From Lachnospiraceae bacterium (GTDB lineage: Bacteria; Bacillota; Clostridia; Lachnospirales; Lachnospiraceae), in assembly GCA_004556655.1 (NCBI GenBank), contig SFGF01000050.1, positions 1 to 34,598 on the forward strand: a DNA stretch of 34,598 nucleotides, given 5' to 3'. Position 1 is the stretch's first letter. The number at the start of each line of letters is the position of its first letter. Position numbers and translations under genes: made by a program. Under the pieces are notes generated by a model that worked only from the letters and a program-made list of their open reading frames with translations, did not search any database and was not told where the DNA came from. Positions 32,340 through 34,598 of this stretch are shown here, one piece after another.

Positions 32340-33980
32340 ATGAGCGAACGTAAAAAATCCGTTGTCCGGCTCTTTGCGGCAGCGGCGCTGTTGTTTGCGG
32401 TCTCCGCGTACCGGCAGTTCAGTATACGGTATTGGCCGGAGGATTTTCTGCGTCCATATCTTGTCTGGGCGGTCTATATGTTCCTGCTTTTTAGCTGGCA
32501 GCATACAATTACGACGAAAATCACACAGAAATCCATGCGCAGCCATCTGACGGCACAGAATGTCGTCAGTATCCTGTATCTAACGGTTCGCTTCATCCAG
32601 GACGCTTTCCTCTATGCCAATATTCCATGGATGCGCTTTACCGGATACTTTATCGACATAGCCGCCATTTTCATACCACTATTCGGACTTTACGGCGCAT
32701 TCTACCTCGGCAAGGCTGAGGATTACCGAATTGATAAAAAATGGTATCTGCTTCTGATACCGGCTTGTTTTCTGAGCGTAATGGCGCTGACCAACGATCT
32801 GCATCACTTTTTCTATTACATTGTGCCGGAGGAACCCCAGCCGAATTTATATTTTCACCCATACATTGGCACATATATGATTCACATATGGGCGCTTAGT
32901 ATCATTGCGTATCAGGTTTATGTGATTTATCAACGTAACGGCACGGCAAAGTCAGATCCGTTTTACCGAAAGCTGGTTCCCTTCTACGAACCGATTTTAC
33001 TCTTTCTATTCAGTATTCCTTATGCTGCGACGGCCTATGTGGTGCGGTTTGAGCTTGTGGAATATTCGGCTGGGCTGATTTTCATTCTTGTGCTTTGCTG
33101 GGAGCTTTATATCTTAGCTGGACTGATTCCGGTAAATACGCAGTACGAGGAAGTGTTCCGGCGGTCTACAGTAGAGATGCAGATTCTTTCACCAAACGGC
33201 GAGACGATTGCAGTATCAGAAAACGCAGCGGATATTACACCGGTTATACTGAAATCCCTGAAGCAGAATCAGCATTTTTCTGTTACGGAAGATGTTATCA
33301 TGCACCTGCATCAAATCCCGGGTGGGTATATGGTCTGGCAGACCGATCTCTCGCAGATCAATCAGGCTTTACGGGAGCTTCAGAGACTGAATGCGGAACT
33401 GGAAGAAGAACAAGATCTGCTGGCGCAGGAAATCCGTATCCAGTCCAGTGAAGCAAGCGTTCAGGCACGCAACGATATTTATGACAGCCTATCCTCGAAG
33501 GTTGCCGGGCAACTCGCTTTGATAGAAGAGGTTCTATCTAAAGAAGCCCTTTCATCGGAAGACTGGAACCGTGTCTGTCTCATTGGCACCTACATCAAAC
33601 GATTCTGCAATCTGCAGCTTACTTATCAGGAACAACAGATGATTCCGATAAGTGATTTAGCCATCAGCTTACAGGACATGGCCAAATGTATGAAGAATAT
33701 CGGCATCCGAACAAGCCTGGATTTTTGTCCTACATCGAATTTAGAACCAGAGCTGATTCTTCTCATCATGAAAACTTTGGAAGAGATTTTAGAGGAGGCA
33801 GATTTTCGTCTGACTTCTGTGGCAATCCAAATCAGCGATACGGTTTGCTTTGAGATTACCGGTACAGATCGCGAGTTTGTTCCTCGCTTTTTAGAGGGAG
33901 GATATCGTCTTCAGGCAGAAAAGGTTCCGACAGGTTATCGGCTTTTGCTCTTGCAGGAGGGAGAGGTGATGCAGTCATGA
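32340..33980 (+). CDS. 7TM sensor, degenerate histidine kinase
   Basis: 546 residues from the ATG at 32340, after AAGGAGGGGGG (an upstream ATG at 32241 lies in the promoter region and is rejected). The N-terminal ~290 residues hold about seven helices of the HisKA_7TM type (SVVRLFAAAALLFAVSAY, LLLIPACFLSVMALTNDLHHFFYY). Next is a small PAS-like stretch, a coiled coil (about 375-405, LRELQRLNAELEEEQDLLAQ), and a kinase-like core. Where a phosphoacceptor His is expected it reads ARNDIYDSLSSKVAGQ, without His, and the N-box (TLEEILEEADF) and DxGxG motifs are degraded. So it probably senses and passes the signal to the overlapping kinase rather than phosphorylating itself. Confidence 0.8.
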   Translation: MSERKKSVVRLFAAAALLFAVSAYRQFSIRYWPEDFLRPYLVWAVYMFLLFSWQHTITTKITQKSMRSHLTAQNVVSILYLTVRFIQDAFLYANIPWMRFTGYFIDIAAIFIPLFGLYGAFYLGKAEDYRIDKKWYLLLIPACFLSVMALTNDLHHFFYYIVPEEPQPNLYFHPYIGTYMIHIWALSIIAYQVYVIYQRNGTAKSDPFYRKLVPFYEPILLFLFSIPYAATAYVVRFELVEYSAGLIFILVLCWELYILAGLIPVNTQYEEVFRRSTVEMQILSPNGETIAVSENAADITPVILKSLKQNQHFSVTEDVIMHLHQIPGGYMVWQTDLSQINQALRELQRLNAELEEEQDLLAQEIRIQSSEASVQARNDIYDSLSSKVAGQLALIEEVLSKEALSSEDWNRVCLIGTYIKRFCNLQLTYQEQQMIPISDLAISLQDMAKCMKNIGIRTSLDFCPTSNLEPELILLIMKTLEEILEEADFRLTSVAIQISDTVCFEITGTDREFVPRFLEGGYRLQAEKVPTGYRLLLLQEGEVMQS

Positions 33981-34598
33981 AAAAGAATACATCAGCTAAA
34001 ATGATTAAAAAAGCCATCGACTCTTACCCCGGCGGAATCTGCTTCTCCGCATTGGATGGGCGGGTCATTCTCGTTAATGAGAAGATGAACAAGCTGATGC
34101 TGGAGCTGACCGGACATACAATTCTGAACGCAAAGGCGGCATGGGAGAAACTCACAAACTTTGCTAATAACGGCAAGGCGGAAAAGCTAACCCAATCCTG
34201 GCTGCCAAAAGATACGAACAATGAAAATGAAAGCACCCACCAACAGTTGTTCTTCCGCTTCTCCGACAACTCGGTCTGGCGTTTTGAACTGAGATTTCTT
34301 GATTCCAATACCGTTCAGATCGAGGCGGCGGAAATTACAGAACTCTACCGACTCAGCGAAGAACTGTACGAGAACACCATTCGGCTGCAGGATATGCAAA
34401 AGCGTCAGAAAGCCTTGCTGGACGGTATCGTTGAAGTCAATTTGAATAAAGAGATTCTCACCGCGAAAATGCATATCCATGATGAGCTGGGTCATTGTCT
34501 GCTGGCCACCACTAAGGCAATTACGGAAGACAGTCTGGCTGAGAATGCCGACACACTGCGGAAAAGCTGGAACAGTACCATTCAGGATTTTTCCAATA
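33977..34598 (+). CDS. PAS/HisKA_3 sensor histidine kinase (3' end beyond window)
   Basis: The ATG at 33977 overlaps the previous stop (ATGA), with GGAGGGAGAGG upstream. The first ~207 residues are visible: a PAS-like start (SYPGGICFSALDGRVILVNEKMNKLML), a second mixed segment (HQQLFFRFSDNSVWRFELRFLD), a coiled coil (LYRLSEELYENTIRLQDMQKRQ) and the DHp motif MHIHDELGHCLLATTKAI with phosphoacceptor His168 of the NarL/DesK (HisKA_3) class. No membrane helix is visible, so it likely docks on the 7TM partner. A LuxR-type response regulator is expected just outside the window. The ATPase domain lies outside and cannot be checked. Confidence 0.82.
   Translation, partial: MKKNTSAKMIKKAIDSYPGGICFSALDGRVILVNEKMNKLMLELTGHTILNAKAAWEKLTNFANNGKAEKLTQSWLPKDTNNENESTHQQLFFRFSDNSVWRFELRFLDSNTVQIEAAEITELYRLSEELYENTIRLQDMQKRQKALLDGIVEVNLNKEILTAKMHIHDELGHCLLATTKAITEDSLAENADTLRKSWNSTIQDFSN

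Overview
The window looks like chromosome of a low-GC gut Firmicute, most likely a Lachnospiraceae (Clostridia). This is inferred from gene style: a Gram-positive Wzz/BY-kinase capsule operon, strong AGGAGG ribosome sites, sigma-A promoters, an SdpI-like protein, and zinc-ribbon membrane proteins. No rRNA, tRNA, CRISPR array or intact transposase was found.

Bases 1-9835 (minus strand) are an exopolysaccharide/capsule operon. From its sigma-A promoter (9807-9835) it reads: CpsB-type phosphatase, CpsC-type chain-length regulator, CpsD-type tyrosine kinase, a membrane-anchored Ig-like protein, a CpsE/WbaP-type initiating sugar transferase, three glycosyltransferases and an O-antigen-polymerase-like membrane protein cut by the window edge. 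Between the initiating transferase and the glycosyltransferases lies a decayed stretch with a wrecked rfbC (dTDP-rhamnose epimerase) gene. A small Xre-type regulator diverges from the operon promoter.

Bases 10300-20200 hold ordinary accessory chromosome: NhaC antiporter with a C39-like peptidase, an SGNH hydrolase, an acyltransferase-3, an M20 amidohydrolase coupled to a Uup-like ABC-F ATPase, and a three-gene operon of an orphan EutS/PduU-like BMC shell protein, a MATE exporter and a cytidylate-kinase-like protein. That operon has a perfectly spaced promoter followed by a 21-bp terminator hairpin before the first gene, i.e. a candidate attenuator.

Bases 20200-21800 are a decay zone: a frameshifted SdpI-like gene, a GIY-YIG/DUF4357 gene with no start codon, inverted repeats and several hairpin terminators.

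Bases 21800-34598 look by eye higher in GC and are the least described part: lipoproteins, small membrane proteins and several proteins joining extracytoplasmic domains through membrane segments to cytoplasmic zinc ribbons. They include a 1164-residue fusion of a secreted class-3 lipase, about seven membrane helices and two zinc ribbons. At the right edge, a 7TM degenerate histidine kinase overlaps the start of a PAS/HisKA_3 kinase. A promoter module, ACTACC-N3-TTGTGTG placed 39-40 bp before a -10 box, occurs four times as two divergent pairs (30738-30847 and 32154-32275). Two copies precede the zinc-ribbon operon and a lipoprotein, one precedes the kinase pair itself, and one points into a gene remnant. 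I infer a self-regulated two-component regulon controlling this envelope/zinc-ribbon system; this is the best candidate for an undescribed system here.
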